Below are positions 33,586-45,238 of a stretch of DNA of 64,000 bases, piece by piece. The translations under genes and the position numbers were made by a program. Below the pieces are notes generated by a model that did no database searches, was not told the origin of the DNA, and worked only from the letters and a program-made list of their open reading frames with translations. Source of the stretch: Streptomyces pinistramenti (lineage in GTDB: Bacteria > Actinomycetota > Actinomycetes > Streptomycetales > Streptomycetaceae); assembly GCF_020564935.1 (NCBI RefSeq), contig NZ_JAJCXB010000006.1:62001-126000 (forward strand), written 5' to 3'. The number at the start of each line of letters is the position of its first letter. Position 1 is the first letter of the stretch.

Positions 33586-34584
33586 ATGAAGACGCGAAGG
33601 CTCGGCAGTGGCCCGGCGGAGGTTTCCGCGATCGGGCTCGGGTGCATGGGGATGTCGGTCGCCTACGGGCCGGCCGACGCGGACGAGGCGCTCCGTACGC
33701 TCGACCGGGCGGCGGCGCTCGGCGTCACCTTTCTCGATACGGCCGACGCGTACGGGCGCGGCGCCAACGAGGAACTGGTGGGCGGGTGGCTGGGCGACCG
33801 CGGGCGGCGTGCGGACGTCTTTCTGGCGACGAAGTTCGGGCTGCGGCACGATGCCGCCTCCGGGCGCGTCGACCGGGTCGACACCTCGCCCGCGTACGTA
33901 CCGCTCGCCTGCGATGCGTCGCTGCGCCGCCTCGGCGTCGAGCGGATCGACCTCTACTACGCCCACCGGCGCGACCCGGGCACACCCGTAGAGGACACCG
34001 TCGGGGCGATGGCGGAGCTGGTCGCGGCCGGGAAGGTGGCGCATCTCGGGCTCTCCGAGGTGAGCGCGGCCACCCTGCGGGCCGCGCACGCCGTCCATCC
34101 CATCAGCGCGGTGCAGGTGGAGTACTCGCTGTTCACGCGGGACGTGGTGGAGGGCGAACTGCTCGCCACCTGCCGGGAGTTGGGGATCTCCGTGGTGGCG
34201 TACTCGCCGCTCGGGCGCGGCATGCTCGCCGGGGCGCTGGCCTCGCGCGATGAGCTGACCGATGGCGACAACCGCCGCCGCTGGCCCCGCTTCTCGGACG
34301 ACAACATCACCCGCAATCTCGTGCTGGTGGCCGAGGTCCGGCGGATCGCCGGGGAGATCGGCGTGACCCCGGCGCAGGCGGCGCTCGGCTGGCTGCTGGC
34401 GCAGGGCGATGACATCGTGCCGATCCCGGGGACGAAGCGGGTGCGGTACGTCGAGGAGAACGCCGGGGCGGCCGCCGTGGAGCTGACTGCCGGGCAGGCC
34501 GCACGGCTGCGGGCCGCCGTGCCGGACACGGCCGTCGCGGGCGCGCGCTACCCGGAGCAGGCGCTGCGCCGTCTCGGCCACTGA
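33586..34584 (+). CDS. Aldo/keto reductase
   Basis: 332 residues from ATG 33586. AKR catalytic tetrad: Asp in FLDTADAYG, Tyr in the same motif, Lys in LATKFG, His in YYAHRRD. NADPH-binding C-terminal elements are [25 protein letters not shown] and AALGWLL. This is the AKR13/YakC-like subgroup common in Streptomyces. It should reduce small aldehydes or ketones. Monocistronic. Confidence 0.93.
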   Translation: MKTRRLGSGPAEVSAIGLGCMGMSVAYGPADADEALRTLDRAAALGVTFLDTADAYGRGANEELVGGWLGDRGRRADVFLATKFGLRHDAASGRVDRVDTSPAYVPLACDASLRRLGVERIDLYYAHRRDPGTPVEDTVGAMAELVAAGKVAHLGLSEVSAATLRAAHAVHPISAVQVEYSLFTRDVVEGELLATCRELGISVVAYSPLGRGMLAGALASRDELTDGDNRRRWPRFSDDNITRNLVLVAEVRRIAGEIGVTPAQAALGWLLAQGDDIVPIPGTKRVRYVEENAGAAAVELTAGQAARLRAAVPDTAVAGARYPEQALRRLGH

Positions 34585-34613
34585 CGAGGCGGCCGCCCGC
34601 CCTCCCCAGGTCG

Positions 34614-35630
34614 TCACGGCATCCACGCCTCGTACGACATCACCTCGCCCGCCTTGATCTTGTAGTCGGGGAGGTCCTTGGTGACCGTGATCTCGTTGCC
34701 GAGCAGGGTGCCGGTCCGCGGGTCGAGGATGATCATCTGGCGGGCGCCCTCCATCGACCCGCCGTGGCCGGTGTAGACGTACGCCTGGCCGCGGCGGCCG
34801 AGCCGGTCGGTGACGATCCCGGCGGGGCGCAGGCCGTCGGCCGAGGCCAGCAGCTCGACGATGGCGGCGGTCTCGCGCGGTCCCGGCGTCCACTCCTGCC
34901 GGTACGAGGACAGCGCCTGGAGCAGCTGCGGGGTGTCGCCGGTGCCGCTTCCGTAGAGCATGCCGAGGAGTTCGCGCAGGCCGTCGGGGTTCGTCGGCGG
35001 CCGGGTGCGGGAGGCGAGGCCGCCGTGCTGGGCCTCGGAACCCGCCGGGTAGACCTTGTGGTGCAGCACCTTGCCGTCGTTGACGGTGTGCCAGTGGCCG
35101 TCCTCGTCGGCGTGGATCACAGGGCGGCCGGGGTGCCGCGGATCGGTCGCCACCACCATCTCGGAGCCGCCGCCGTCCGCGTTCCACCGGGTGATCCGCT
35201 CCTCGGGAACGGTGACCGGAGGCGCCGCGTCCGGGCCGGACTCCATGCTCATGTACCAGCTCTGCACGTGGCTGCCCCGGCGCGGTCCGTCCTCGGGGCC
35301 GGCGGCCTTCGCGAGGGCCGCGGCCCGGTGCGCCAGGACGTTCAGCGAGACGGACGGTGCGTCGGTGCGCAGGTGAAGGGCGGTCGGCACGGCGACGGCC
35401 GCCTGCGCTCCGGGGCCGGAGAAGGTGTACGCGAGCACCGCGACGATCGCGAGCACGGCGGCCTCGGCGCGCACCACGAGAAGGCGGCGCACCTTCCGGC
35501 GGCGGGTGCTGAACAGCAGCTGGTTCAGGGCGCGTTCGGCCCGGTGGTCGAGCGGCCGCTCGCGCCACGGGCCCTCGTGGGACGAGACGGGATCGACGGC
35601 ACGCAGCAGGTCCAGTTCGTCGTCACGCAT
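34614..35630 (-). CDS. CU044_5270-family membrane protein, partner of the ECF sigma factor
   Basis: 338 residues. A cytoplasmic N-terminus of about 45 residues (LDLLRAVDPVSSHEGPW, RRRKVRRLL) is followed by one membrane helix (AEAAVLAIVAVLAYTFSG) and a large extracytoplasmic domain (GSHVQSWYMSME, ITRWNADGGGSEMVVATDP, LGMLYGSG, RGQAYVYTGHGGSMEGARQM). The stop-start overlap of eight bases with the sigma gene and the single-pass layout suggest an anti-sigma or envelope sensor, but no zinc (HxxxCxxC) motif is present. Confidence 0.75.
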   Translation of the reverse strand: MRDDELDLLRAVDPVSSHEGPWRERPLDHRAERALNQLLFSTRRRKVRRLLVVRAEAAVLAIVAVLAYTFSGPGAQAAVAVPTALHLRTDAPSVSLNVLAHRAAALAKAAGPEDGPRRGSHVQSWYMSMESGPDAAPPVTVPEERITRWNADGGGSEMVVATDPRHPGRPVIHADEDGHWHTVNDGKVLHHKVYPAGSEAQHGGLASRTRPPTNPDGLRELLGMLYGSGTGDTPQLLQALSSYRQEWTPGPRETAAIVELLASADGLRPAGIVTDRLGRRGQAYVYTGHGGSMEGARQMIILDPRTGTLLGNEITVTKDLPDYKIKAGEVMSYEAWMP

Positions 35631-36162
35631 CGCGGTAGCCTCCTGCTTGCACGGACACCGTCGCCCGCATCCGGTCGATCTGCGTACGGAGCCGGCCGCG
35701 GGCCCGGTGCAGCCGCATCGCCGCCGCGCTCTGGCTGCACCCGAGGGTGACGCCCAGCTCCTCGATGGTCAGTTCCTCCCAGGCCGTCAGCCGCAGCACC
35801 TCCTGATCGGCGGGGGAGAGGCGGGCCAGCGCCTCGTGCACCCAGGAGCCGGGCCGTTCGGCGTCCGGGCTCTCCACGGTCCCCCGGCGGTGCGCCACCT
35901 CGTGGTTGCCGATGCGGTTCAGCAGCCGCCGGTAGCGGCCGAGCCCGCGCACCGTGTTGGCCAGGCAGTTCCTGGCCACCCCGTACAACCAGGGCAGGGG
36001 TGAGTCGGGAAGGTCGGCGCGGCGTCTCCAGGCTATGGAGAAGACCTCCGCGACCACTTCCTCGACCTCGTCTGCCTGCCCGTCCAGCCGGCGCGCCACG
36101 AAGCGGCTGACCGCCCAGTAGTGCGTGCGATAGGCATCGGCGAAGGCTTCCTCCGTGCTCAT
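35623..36162 (-). CDS. ECF-type RNA polymerase sigma factor
   Basis: 179 residues. Region 2 is FADAYRTHYWAVSRFVARRL, VEEVVAEVFSIAWRR and PLPWLYGVARN (the -10 recognition helix). Region 4 is LARLSPADQEVLRLTAWEEL, TIEELGVTLGCSQSAAAMRL and HRARGRLR. Length is standard for ECF. Paired with a CU044_5270 protein, a combination frequent in Streptomyces. Regulon unknown; the divergent cytochrome oxidase gene is 116 bases away and a possible target. Confidence 0.92.
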   Translation of the reverse strand: MSTEEAFADAYRTHYWAVSRFVARRLDGQADEVEEVVAEVFSIAWRRRADLPDSPLPWLYGVARNCLANTVRGLGRYRRLLNRIGNHEVAHRRGTVESPDAERPGSWVHEALARLSPADQEVLRLTAWEELTIEELGVTLGCSQSAAAMRLHRARGRLRTQIDRMRATVSVQAGGYRDA

Positions 36163-36278
36163 GATCCGTTGGTGTCCGGCATGCCCCCGATCTTCACACC
36201 CTCCTCCGGTGATCCTTCACACGGCCTCCGGAAGGCCGCAGGAGTGATGTCAGCGACGGCTCCGGACACCTAGCAGGC

Positions 36279-37934
36279 ATGAAACAACCCGTGAAGTGGC
36301 TGACGACCACCGACCACAAGACCATCGGCACGATGTACCTCGTCACCTCGTTCGCGTTCTTCGCCATCGGCGGCCTGATGGCGCTCCTGATGCGCGCCGA
36401 ACTGGCCAGGCCCGGCCATCAGATCCTGTCGAACGAACAGTTCAACCAGGCATTCACGATGCACGGCACGATCATGCTGCTGATGTTCGCGACGCCGCTG
36501 TTCTCCGGATTCGCCAACTGGATCATGCCGTTGCAGATCGGCGCGCCCGATGTCGCCTTCCCGCGGCTGAACATGTTCGCGTACTGGCTCTATCTCTTCG
36601 GGTCGCTGATCGCGGTCGGCGGATTCCTCACGCCGCAAGGCGCGGCGGACTTCGGCTGGTTCGCCTATTCGCCGCTCACCGACGCGGTGCATTCACCGGG
36701 TGTCGGCGGCGACATGTGGATCATGGGCCTCGCCTTTTCCGGATTCGGCACGATCCTCGGCGCCGTCAACTTCATCACCACGATCATCTGCATGCGCGCA
36801 CCCGGCATGACCATGTTCCGCATGCCGATCTTCACCTGGAACGTGCTGCTGACCGCCGTACTCGTCCTGCTGGCCTTCCCGGTACTCGCCGCCGCGCTCT
36901 TCGCACTCGAAGCGGACCGTAAATTCGGGGCGCACGTCTTCGACGCGGCGAACGGCGGCGCACTGCTCTGGCAGCACCTCTTCTGGTTCTTCGGGCACCC
37001 CGAGGTCTACATCATCGCGCTGCCGTTCTTCGGCATCATCTCCGAGGTCATACCGGTGTTCTCGCGGAAGCCGATGTTCGGTTACGTCGGCCTGATCGCG
37101 GCGACGATTTCGATCGCCGGCCTCTCGGTCACCGTCTGGGCGCACCACATGTATGCGACCGGCGGCGTGCTGCTGCCGTTCTTCTCCTTCATGACCTTCC
37201 TCATCGCGGTGCCCACCGGCGTGAAGTTCTTCAACTGGATCGGCACGATGTGGAAGGGCTCACTGTCCTTCGAGACGCCGATGCTGTGGGCGATCGGCTT
37301 CCTGATCACCTTCACCTTCGGCGGCCTGACCGGCGTCATCCTCGCCTCGCCCCCCATGGACTTCGCCGTCACGGACACCTACTTCGTCGTCGCCCATTTC
37401 CACTACGTCATCTTCGGCACCGTCGTCTTCGCGATGTTCTCCGGATTCCACTTCTGGTGGCCGAAGTTCACCGGCAAGATGCTGGACGAACGGCTCGGAA
37501 AGATCACGTTCTGGACGCTGTTCATCGGGTTCCACGGCACGTTCCTCGTCCAGCACTGGCTGGGTGCCGAAGGAATGCTGCGCCGCATCCCCGACTATCT
37601 GGCGGCCGACGGATTCACCGCGCTCAACACCGTCTCCACCATTTTCTCCTTCCTCCTCGGCCTGTCGATGCTGCCGTTCCTCTACAACGTCTGGAAGACC
37701 GCGAAATACGGGGAGAAGGTGGAGGCCGACGACCCCTGGGGATACGGCCGTTCGCTGGAGTGGGCGACCTCCTGCCCGCCCCCGCGGCACAACTTCCTTT
37801 CCCTCCCCCGTATTCGTTCCGAATCCCCGGCATTCGACCTGCACCACCCGGAAATCGCCGCGGAGGGCGACGCGCTGGGGCAGGGCGACCGTGCGGCCCT
37901 GGACCGCGACGGTGAGCGGAGCGCCCGGGTATGA
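36279..37934 (+). CDS. ctaD: Cytochrome c oxidase subunit I (orphan copy)
   Basis: 551 residues, 12 helices. All redox ligands are present: [10 protein letters not shown] (heme a His), [14 protein letters not shown] (CuB His and the cross-linked Tyr), VWAHHMY (CuB His-His), and [12 protein letters not shown] (heme a3 and heme a His). The Glu of the D channel sits in GHPEVY. It should be catalytically competent, but no subunit II, III or assembly gene is nearby, so it must use subunits encoded elsewhere. The short C-terminus ends in an acidic tail. Coupled by ATGA to the next gene. Confidence 0.93.
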   Translation: MKQPVKWLTTTDHKTIGTMYLVTSFAFFAIGGLMALLMRAELARPGHQILSNEQFNQAFTMHGTIMLLMFATPLFSGFANWIMPLQIGAPDVAFPRLNMFAYWLYLFGSLIAVGGFLTPQGAADFGWFAYSPLTDAVHSPGVGGDMWIMGLAFSGFGTILGAVNFITTIICMRAPGMTMFRMPIFTWNVLLTAVLVLLAFPVLAAALFALEADRKFGAHVFDAANGGALLWQHLFWFFGHPEVYIIALPFFGIISEVIPVFSRKPMFGYVGLIAATISIAGLSVTVWAHHMYATGGVLLPFFSFMTFLIAVPTGVKFFNWIGTMWKGSLSFETPMLWAIGFLITFTFGGLTGVILASPPMDFAVTDTYFVVAHFHYVIFGTVVFAMFSGFHFWWPKFTGKMLDERLGKITFWTLFIGFHGTFLVQHWLGAEGMLRRIPDYLAADGFTALNTVSTIFSFLLGLSMLPFLYNVWKTAKYGEKVEADDPWGYGRSLEWATSCPPPRHNFLSLPRIRSESPAFDLHHPEIAAEGDALGQGDRAALDRDGERSARV

Positions 37935-38329
37935 GCGGCGGGAGCGGGGTGAGCGACCTGAGCAATCCGAGCGGCATGGGCGAGGTGAGCGGCACGATGC
38001 GTACCGACGAAGCCATCAACGAAATCGAGGGGTATCTGCTCTGGGAGGCGGAGAAGAGCCGGGCGCGCACGCGGGCGGAAGCCTTCTGCGCCGGGCTGCC
38101 CTGGCTCACCGACAGCCAGCGCGCCGAGGTCGAACGCCTCTACTGTCAGGACCAGGCGGAACTGTCGAAGGCGTACCTGCAACGCATCGCCACCCGCAGC
38201 GCCTCCTTGCGGGCCGAGTACTCGGGCGTCTACCAGGTGCTGCGCAGGCGGCTGTTCACCGCGTTCGCCGCCGGCAGCGTCGCGGTGGCGGCGGCCGCGG
38301 CGGTGGCCGTTGTCCTCACCGCGCGCTGA
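37931..38329 (+). CDS. Small C-tail-anchored membrane protein coupled to ctaD
   Basis: 132 residues from ATG 37931 within an ATGA overlap. Helical charged body ([40 protein letters not shown]) and a single C-terminal membrane helix ([20 protein letters not shown]) with a two-residue Arg end. No family recognised. The coupling implies near-equal production with subunit I; it could be an accessory or assembly subunit. Confidence 0.68.
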   Translation: MSGGSGVSDLSNPSGMGEVSGTMRTDEAINEIEGYLLWEAEKSRARTRAEAFCAGLPWLTDSQRAEVERLYCQDQAELSKAYLQRIATRSASLRAEYSGVYQVLRRRLFTAFAAGSVAVAAAAAVAVVLTAR

Positions 38330-38347
38330 GGACAACGGCCGGACGGC

Positions 38348-39190
<843 letters not shown>

Positions 39191-39625
39191 TCAGGCGGTG
39201 GCCGCGGGCTCTCCGGGAGCGCTCGCGGGGCCGGTGTCCTGGGCCGGGCCGCCCGGTTCGGTGTCGTCGGCGGCCGGCAGCGGCTGCCAGGCGAAGATCA
39301 GCGCGCCGCCGATGATGCCGAGCACGGTGCCGATCAGGAAGCCGCCGAGGTTGGACATCACCAGCGCGGCGGCCGAGAACAGCACCGTCAGGACGCCGGC
39401 GATGCCCCGGTAGTACGGCGCGAACCAGGCCGACAGGCCCATCAGGATCATCACCAGGCCCATCAGCACCGACGGGATGCCGGCGATGCCCTGCTGGAGC
39501 ATGATCTTCAGGGGTGCGAGCGGGATGGCGCAGATCTCCGCGCCGGCCAGTACCGCAGCCAGTCCGCCCCAGAACGGGCGGCCGGTGCGCCAGCGCCGCA
39601 GGCGGGACCGGATCCCGGCCGCCAT
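39191..39625 (-). CDS. DUF6114 membrane protein
   Basis: 144 residues, four helices: PFWGGLAAVLAGAEICAIPL, GIPSVLMGLVMILMGLSAWF, IAGVLTVLFSAAALVMSNL and GFLIGTVLGIIGGALIFAW, then a Pro/Ala-rich tail. The RRWRTGRPFWGG start is diagnostic of the family. It always sits beside DUF6230 in Streptomyces; here the start is one base after the DUF6230 stop. Role unknown, possibly an envelope assembly pair. Confidence 0.85.
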   Translation of the reverse strand: MAAGIRSRLRRWRTGRPFWGGLAAVLAGAEICAIPLAPLKIMLQQGIAGIPSVLMGLVMILMGLSAWFAPYYRGIAGVLTVLFSAAALVMSNLGGFLIGTVLGIIGGALIFAWQPLPAADDTEPGGPAQDTGPASAPGEPAATA

Positions 39626-39626
39626 G

Positions 39627-40247
39627 TCAGAAGCATTCCTTCTTGCCCTTGGAGATCTTCATACTCAGCCCGGTGAGCCGGAACGTGCCCGCGTTGGTCG
39701 CCCAGGCGGTCTGCCGGAGGTGATCGATGGTGACGTCGTCGGCCTGTTGGGCGAACAGGTCCTGGAGGCCCTGGGCGCCGTCAGGCCCCTTGGTGAGGGT
39801 GGAGGCGTCCCGGCCGATCTCGATGCGGTGGAAGGACGCGTTGCCGGACAGCTGGGTGGCGTCCACGAAGAGGTCGTCGGCCTTGACCGGCGTCTTTCCG
39901 GTGCCCGCGCTGAGGTTGAGCGAGATGTCGCCGATGACCGGCAGGTGCGTGACCACCGACTGGCACAGGCTGTGCAGCTCGGCCGACTTGATGGCGGTGA
40001 CGGCGACGGGCAGCAGGTCGCCCCTGGCGTTGGCGTCCACGCTGCCGTACTGGGCGAAGCCGTCGCCCTGGAGGCGGTCGGCCGAGACCTTGAACTGCTG
40101 TCCCGAGACGGCGAACGAGGCCGCCAGGGCTCCGTTGGCCAGGGCGATGCCGAGCGCGGCGGTGCCGGCGAGCGCCGGGACGGACAGCACGGCGAACCTT
40201 CGCCAGCTGATGCGTCCCGTGACGTGTCTGCCGTGTGCGTCCTTCAT
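39627..40247 (-). CDS. DUF6230 secreted protein
   Basis: 206 residues. A basic N-terminus (GRISWRRFAVLSVPALAGTA) and uncleaved or slowly cleaved signal helix lead a beta-rich mature domain (SFAVSGQQFKVSADRLQGDG, YGSVDANARGDLLPVAVTAI, LTGLSMKISKGKKECF) with two Cys. Cell-envelope protein operonic with DUF6114. Function not established. Confidence 0.85.
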   Translation of the reverse strand: MKDAHGRHVTGRISWRRFAVLSVPALAGTAALGIALANGALAASFAVSGQQFKVSADRLQGDGFAQYGSVDANARGDLLPVAVTAIKSAELHSLCQSVVTHLPVIGDISLNLSAGTGKTPVKADDLFVDATQLSGNASFHRIEIGRDASTLTKGPDGAQGLQDLFAQQADDVTIDHLRQTAWATNAGTFRLTGLSMKISKGKKECF

Positions 40248-40696
40248 GACGTGTCCCCTTCGAAGAGCGGTGGCGCGCGCTGTCGATCACGTGGGGGGCG
40301 AACAAGGTCGCTGCATACGGGCGTTACGGCGGAACGGGCGGTACGGGCCGGACGGCCGGGTGCCCCGGTGGTGCGGCCGGACGTGCGGGGCCGGGGCGGT
40401 GGCGCGTGGGGGAGGCCGTGCGGGGCGGAGCGGGCGGCGCGGTGGTATGCAGCGCTGAGCGGTGCCGAACGCGCTGTGCCGGGCGGACCGCCGGCGCGGG
40501 CTGCGCCGGGCGGGCGGTACGGGCGGTGCGCTGTACTGCCGGGTGTTACCGGCGAGTTGAATGTAATTCCGCCCATGGGCGCTGGCAAGGTCGGGCGCGG
40601 GACGGGTTTCGGACGACTCCGCAGCCGCCCGTGGCCGAATCGCCGCGCCCCGCACCGCGCGGGGCCGTCACCACCCGGCCGACCGGCGGCGCCCCT
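40248..40696. other. Gene-less stretch
   Basis: 449 bases between the DUF6230 start and the P450 stop. It must contain the DUF6230 promoter. No ORF, repeat or RNA element could be supported. Confidence 0.5.
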
Positions 40697-41929
40697 TCAC
40701 CCGTACTGCACCCGCAGTTCCTTCACGCCGTTGAGCCATGCCGAGCGCAGCCGGCGCGGTGCGCCGGTGAGGGAGATGTCCGGCATGGCGTCGGCGATGG
40801 CCTGGAAGATGAGGTTGATCTCCAGTACGGCCAGCGACTTGCCCAGGCAGAAGTGCGGGCCGCCGCCGCCGAAGCCGAGGTGCGGGTTCGGGTCGCGGGT
40901 GATGTCGAAGGACTCCGGGTGGTCGAAGACCTCGGGGTCGTTGTTGGCGGACGAGTAGAAGATGCCGACCCGCTGGCCCTTCGCGATCCGCGCGCCGCCC
41001 AGGGTGGTGTCCCGGGTCGCGGTGCGCTGGAAGGAGACCACCGGCGTCGCCCAGCGCACGATCTCCTCGGCCGCGGTGTCCGGGCGCTCGCGCTTGTACA
41101 GCTCCCACTGCTCGGGGTGGGTGAGGAAGGCGTGCATTCCGTGGGTGATCGCGTTGCGGGTCGTCTCGTTGCCGGCCACCGCCAACAGCAGGACGAAGAA
41201 GCCGAATTCGTCCGAGCCGAGGTTGCCCTCGTCCTCCGCGGCGACCAGCCGGCTGACGATGTCCTTGGCCGGGCACTCCTTGCGGTCGGCGGCGAGGTTC
41301 ATCGCGTACGAGATCAGTTCCATGGCCGCGTTGGTGCCGACCTCTTCGGTGATGGCCAGCTCGGGGTCGTCGTAGGCGATCATCTTGTTCGACCAGTCGA
41401 AGATGCGGGCCCGGTCGTCCTGCGGGATGCCGATGAGTTCGGCGATGGCCTGGAGGGGCAGTTCACAGGCGATGTCGGTGACGAAGTCGCCCGAGCCGCG
41501 GCGGCGCGCCTCGGCGACGATCTTCGCGGCCCGGTCGCGCAGCGCGTCCTCCAGTGCGCGGATGGCGCGCGGGGTGAAGCCGCGCTGCACGATCTGGCGG
41601 ACGCGGGTGTGCTCGGGCGGGTCCATGTTGAGCATGATCAGCTTCTGTACGTCGATCTGGTCGCGGGTCATCGACGGGTGGAAGCGGATGATCGAGGTGT
41701 TGAGGTGCGCGGAGAAGATGTCCGGTTTCGTGGACACCTCCTTGACATCCTCGTGGCGGGTCACCACCCAGTAGCCGTCGTCGTCGAACCCGGCGATGCC
41801 GTGCGGCTGGGCGTTCCACCACACGGGCGCGGTGCGCCGCAGCTGGGCGAACTCCGGGAGCGGGACGCGGGACTGGTAGAGGTCGGGGTCGGTGAAGTCG
41901 AATCCCTCGGGCAACGCTGGGCATGGCAT
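40697..41929 (-). CDS. CYP125-like cytochrome P450 (steroid C26/27 or alkyl side-chain oxidase)
   Basis: 410 residues from ATG 41929 (AGGAG upstream). P450 landmarks: I-helix AVAGNETTRN, ExxR EEIVRW, heme loop FGGGGPHFCLG. The whole chain follows mycobacterial CYP125 closely: PALPEGFDFTDPDLY, LRRTAPVWWNAQPHGIAGF, KLIMLNMDPPEHTRVRQIV, RGFTPRAIRAL, ELPLQAIAELIG, LRSAWLNGVKEL. CYP125 oxidises the terminal carbon of the cholesterol side chain. Electron donor could be the ferredoxin at 52401. It is divergent from a FadA5-like thiolase over a KstR-type operator. Confidence 0.88.
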   Translation of the reverse strand: MPCPALPEGFDFTDPDLYQSRVPLPEFAQLRRTAPVWWNAQPHGIAGFDDDGYWVVTRHEDVKEVSTKPDIFSAHLNTSIIRFHPSMTRDQIDVQKLIMLNMDPPEHTRVRQIVQRGFTPRAIRALEDALRDRAAKIVAEARRRGSGDFVTDIACELPLQAIAELIGIPQDDRARIFDWSNKMIAYDDPELAITEEVGTNAAMELISYAMNLAADRKECPAKDIVSRLVAAEDEGNLGSDEFGFFVLLLAVAGNETTRNAITHGMHAFLTHPEQWELYKRERPDTAAEEIVRWATPVVSFQRTATRDTTLGGARIAKGQRVGIFYSSANNDPEVFDHPESFDITRDPNPHLGFGGGGPHFCLGKSLAVLEINLIFQAIADAMPDISLTGAPRRLRSAWLNGVKELRVQYG

Positions 41930-42023
41930 CGGCGACTCCTGGTCCGGTCCGGCCGGGGCGCGGGCCCGTCCCGTGTCCGGCCGGGCGCGGACCGGGGCCG
42001 GGGACGCCGGCACCTCCGATATT

Positions 42024-42040
42024 TCTGACGACGCATCAGA
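42024..42040 (-). promoter_or_regulatory. CTGACG-type palindrome upstream of the P450
   Basis: TCTGACG-ACG-CATCAGA, six of seven arm pairs, 95-111 bases before the P450 start. The same 17-base architecture recurs before the aldehyde dehydrogenase and the LLM oxidoreductase. Confidence 0.6.
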
Positions 42041-42201
42041 TGTCGCGGTGAAGGTAGTGACGAGTCCCGCAAGTGGCAAGGGCTGCGGCCGCACCTGTTG
42101 CGCAAGAGGGGGGCTCGGCGGCCGTTTCCGGGGCGTCGGGGATCGGACAACGGGGGTGCGCGCCCCTTGCGCGGCGGGGTGGGGCTCACGAGACTGAGCG
42201 C

Positions 42202-43448
<1,247 letters not shown>

Positions 43449-43484
43449 GGCGGACACCCGCCGGAAGCCCCTGGAGGAAGGCGG

Positions 43485-44378
43485 TCAGCCGGGGGCACCC
43501 CCTTGGGAAGCGGTCCCGGCGGACGCGGCCCCGCTCTCCGGCGTGCCGAAGGAGACCGGGACGTCGAAGGCCGCGCGGCGGGTGGCCCGGCGCAGCGCCT
43601 TCAGGAGCGTGCCGCCCAGCGTCAGCGTCAGCAGCACCGTGACCGCCGCACGGGGCAGGTCCCAGCCGAGCGAGGTGGCCAGGCAGTACGCGAGATAGCG
43701 GGCGAGATTGTCGGGCAGCGGATCGCCGGGCACGAACGAGACACCCGAGGCCATCCCGCCGATGTACGGCCAGCCCTGGAGGTTCATGACCAGCCCGTAG
43801 AGGACCGCGGACACCGCCCCGTACCCGGCGAGCAGCGCCAGCTCGCGGCGCCCCCGCAGCCGGTCCGGCCCCGGCAGCAGACCGGCCCCCATCGACACCC
43901 AGCCCATCGACAGCATCTGGAACGGCATCCAGGGCCCGACACCGCCGGTCAGCAGCGCCGAAGCGAACATCGCCACCGAACCCAGCACGAACCCGAAGCC
44001 CGGCCCCAGCACCCGGCCGGCCAGCACCATCAGGAAGAACATCGGCTCGATCCCGGCCGTGCCCGCGCCGAGCGGCCGCATCGCCGCGCCGGCCGCGGCC
44101 AGCACGCCGAGCATCGCGATGGCCTTCGCGTCCAGGCCGCTGTCGGCGATGGTCGCCACCACGACGGCCAGCAGCATCGGCAGCAGCGCCGCGAACAGCC
44201 AGGGCGCGTCCCGGGAATGGGCGAGCCCGGAAGCGGAGTCGGCGAGCAGCGGCCAGCCGAACGCCATCACCCCGATCGCCGAGATCAGCGCCAGCGCCAC
44301 GACGGAACGCGGCCCGAGCCGGACGGCCCGCACCCGGCGGCCGGGACGGGCGGCCCGCTCCGGAGGGTCCGGTGTCAT
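43485..44378 (-). CDS. ECF transporter S component, probably for cobalamin or a precursor
   Basis: 297 residues, about six helices, including IEPMFFLMVLAGRVLGPGFG, VGPWMPFQMLSMGWVSMGAG and LLAGYGAVSAVLYGLVMNLQ. The GPW.PFQ..GMGWVG-like segment is typical of this S-component group. ATG overlaps the ATPase stop (ATGA), making it the last cistron of the riboswitch-controlled operon. The cobalamin riboswitch at the operon head argues for B12 or cobamide as substrate. Confidence 0.78.
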   Translation of the reverse strand: MTPDPPERAARPGRRVRAVRLGPRSVVALALISAIGVMAFGWPLLADSASGLAHSRDAPWLFAALLPMLLAVVVATIADSGLDAKAIAMLGVLAAAGAAMRPLGAGTAGIEPMFFLMVLAGRVLGPGFGFVLGSVAMFASALLTGGVGPWMPFQMLSMGWVSMGAGLLPGPDRLRGRRELALLAGYGAVSAVLYGLVMNLQGWPYIGGMASGVSFVPGDPLPDNLARYLAYCLATSLGWDLPRAAVTVLLTLTLGGTLLKALRRATRRAAFDVPVSFGTPESGAASAGTASQGGAPG

Positions 44379-45238
44379 GAGGCGTCCTCCAGGGCGCGGG
44401 CGACCTGGGGGACGGTCAGCCAGGGCAGCGGGGCGAGGATCTTGGCGACCTGCGGGGCGAAGGCGGGGGAGGAGACGACGACCTCGTCGGTCGGCCCGTC
44501 CGCGACGATCTCCCCGTCCGCCAGGATGACGACCCGCCGGGCCAGTTCGGCGGCCAGCTCCACGTCGTGGGTGGCCAGGACGATGGCGTGCCCCTCGGCC
44601 GCCAGGCCGCGCAGCACCTCCACCAGACGGCCCTTCGCCGCGTAGTCCAGGCCGCGGGTCGGCTCGTCGAGCAGCAGCAGCGGCGGCCGGGCCGTCAGCA
44701 CGATCGCCAGCGCGAGGGCGAGACGCTGCCCCTCGGACAGGTCGCGCGGATGGGCCGCGTCCGGAACGTCCGGCAGCAGCCGGGCGACCAGCGCACGGCA
44801 ACTGCCGGGCGCCGCCCCCGCGTCCCGGTCGGCCGCCGTGCACTCGGCGGCGACGGTGTCCGCGCAGAACAGGTCGCGCGGCTCCTGCGGGACCAGCCCG
44901 ACGTGCCGCAGCAACGTGCCGGGAGCGGTGCGGTGCGGGACCGCGCCGCCGACCTTCACACTGCCCGACGACGGTTCGTGCATCCCGACCAGAGTGGTCA
45001 GCAGAGTGGACTTGCCGGCACCGTTACGGCCCATCAGAGCGAGCGTCTCGCCGGGGCGGACGGTCAGGTCCACCGCGCGCAGCGCCTCGGTCCGGCCGCG
45101 GCGGACGGCCAGCGCCGAGACGACGGCGGGCGCGGCACCGGGCTCAGGCGCAGTGCCGGGCGCCTCCGTGATGCGTCGCCGCCCCCGCCACAGACCGGCC
45201 GGCCGCCCCGGCTTCGGCGGAGCGGGAGCGGGTGTCAC
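44375..45238 (-). CDS. ECF ATPase, second nucleotide-binding domain
   Basis: 287 residues if started at GTG 45238, which has no ribosome site. Complete ABC domain: Walker A MGRNGAGKSTLL, Q-loop GLVPQEPRDLF, signature LSEGQRLALALA (a variant of LSGGQ), Walker B LLLLDEPTRGLDY, H-loop ATHDVELA. Its frame is open back to 45463, overlapping the first ATPase gene by more than 90 codons. With no proper start it is probably the second half of a fused double ATPase interrupted by a frame change near 45240. Confidence 0.8.
   Translation of the reverse strand: MTPAPAPPKPGRPAGLWRGRRRITEAPGTAPEPGAAPAVVSALAVRRGRTEALRAVDLTVRPGETLALMGRNGAGKSTLLTTLVGMHEPSSGSVKVGGAVPHRTAPGTLLRHVGLVPQEPRDLFCADTVAAECTAADRDAGAAPGSCRALVARLLPDVPDAAHPRDLSEGQRLALALAIVLTARPPLLLLDEPTRGLDYAAKGRLVEVLRGLAAEGHAIVLATHDVELAAELARRVVILADGEIVADGPTDEVVVSSPAFAPQVAKILAPLPWLTVPQVARALEDAS

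Noticed and set aside
33145..35568. An 807-codon minus-strand open frame
   Set aside because: It crosses the aldo/keto reductase and CU044_5270 genes out of frame and has no recognisable domain.
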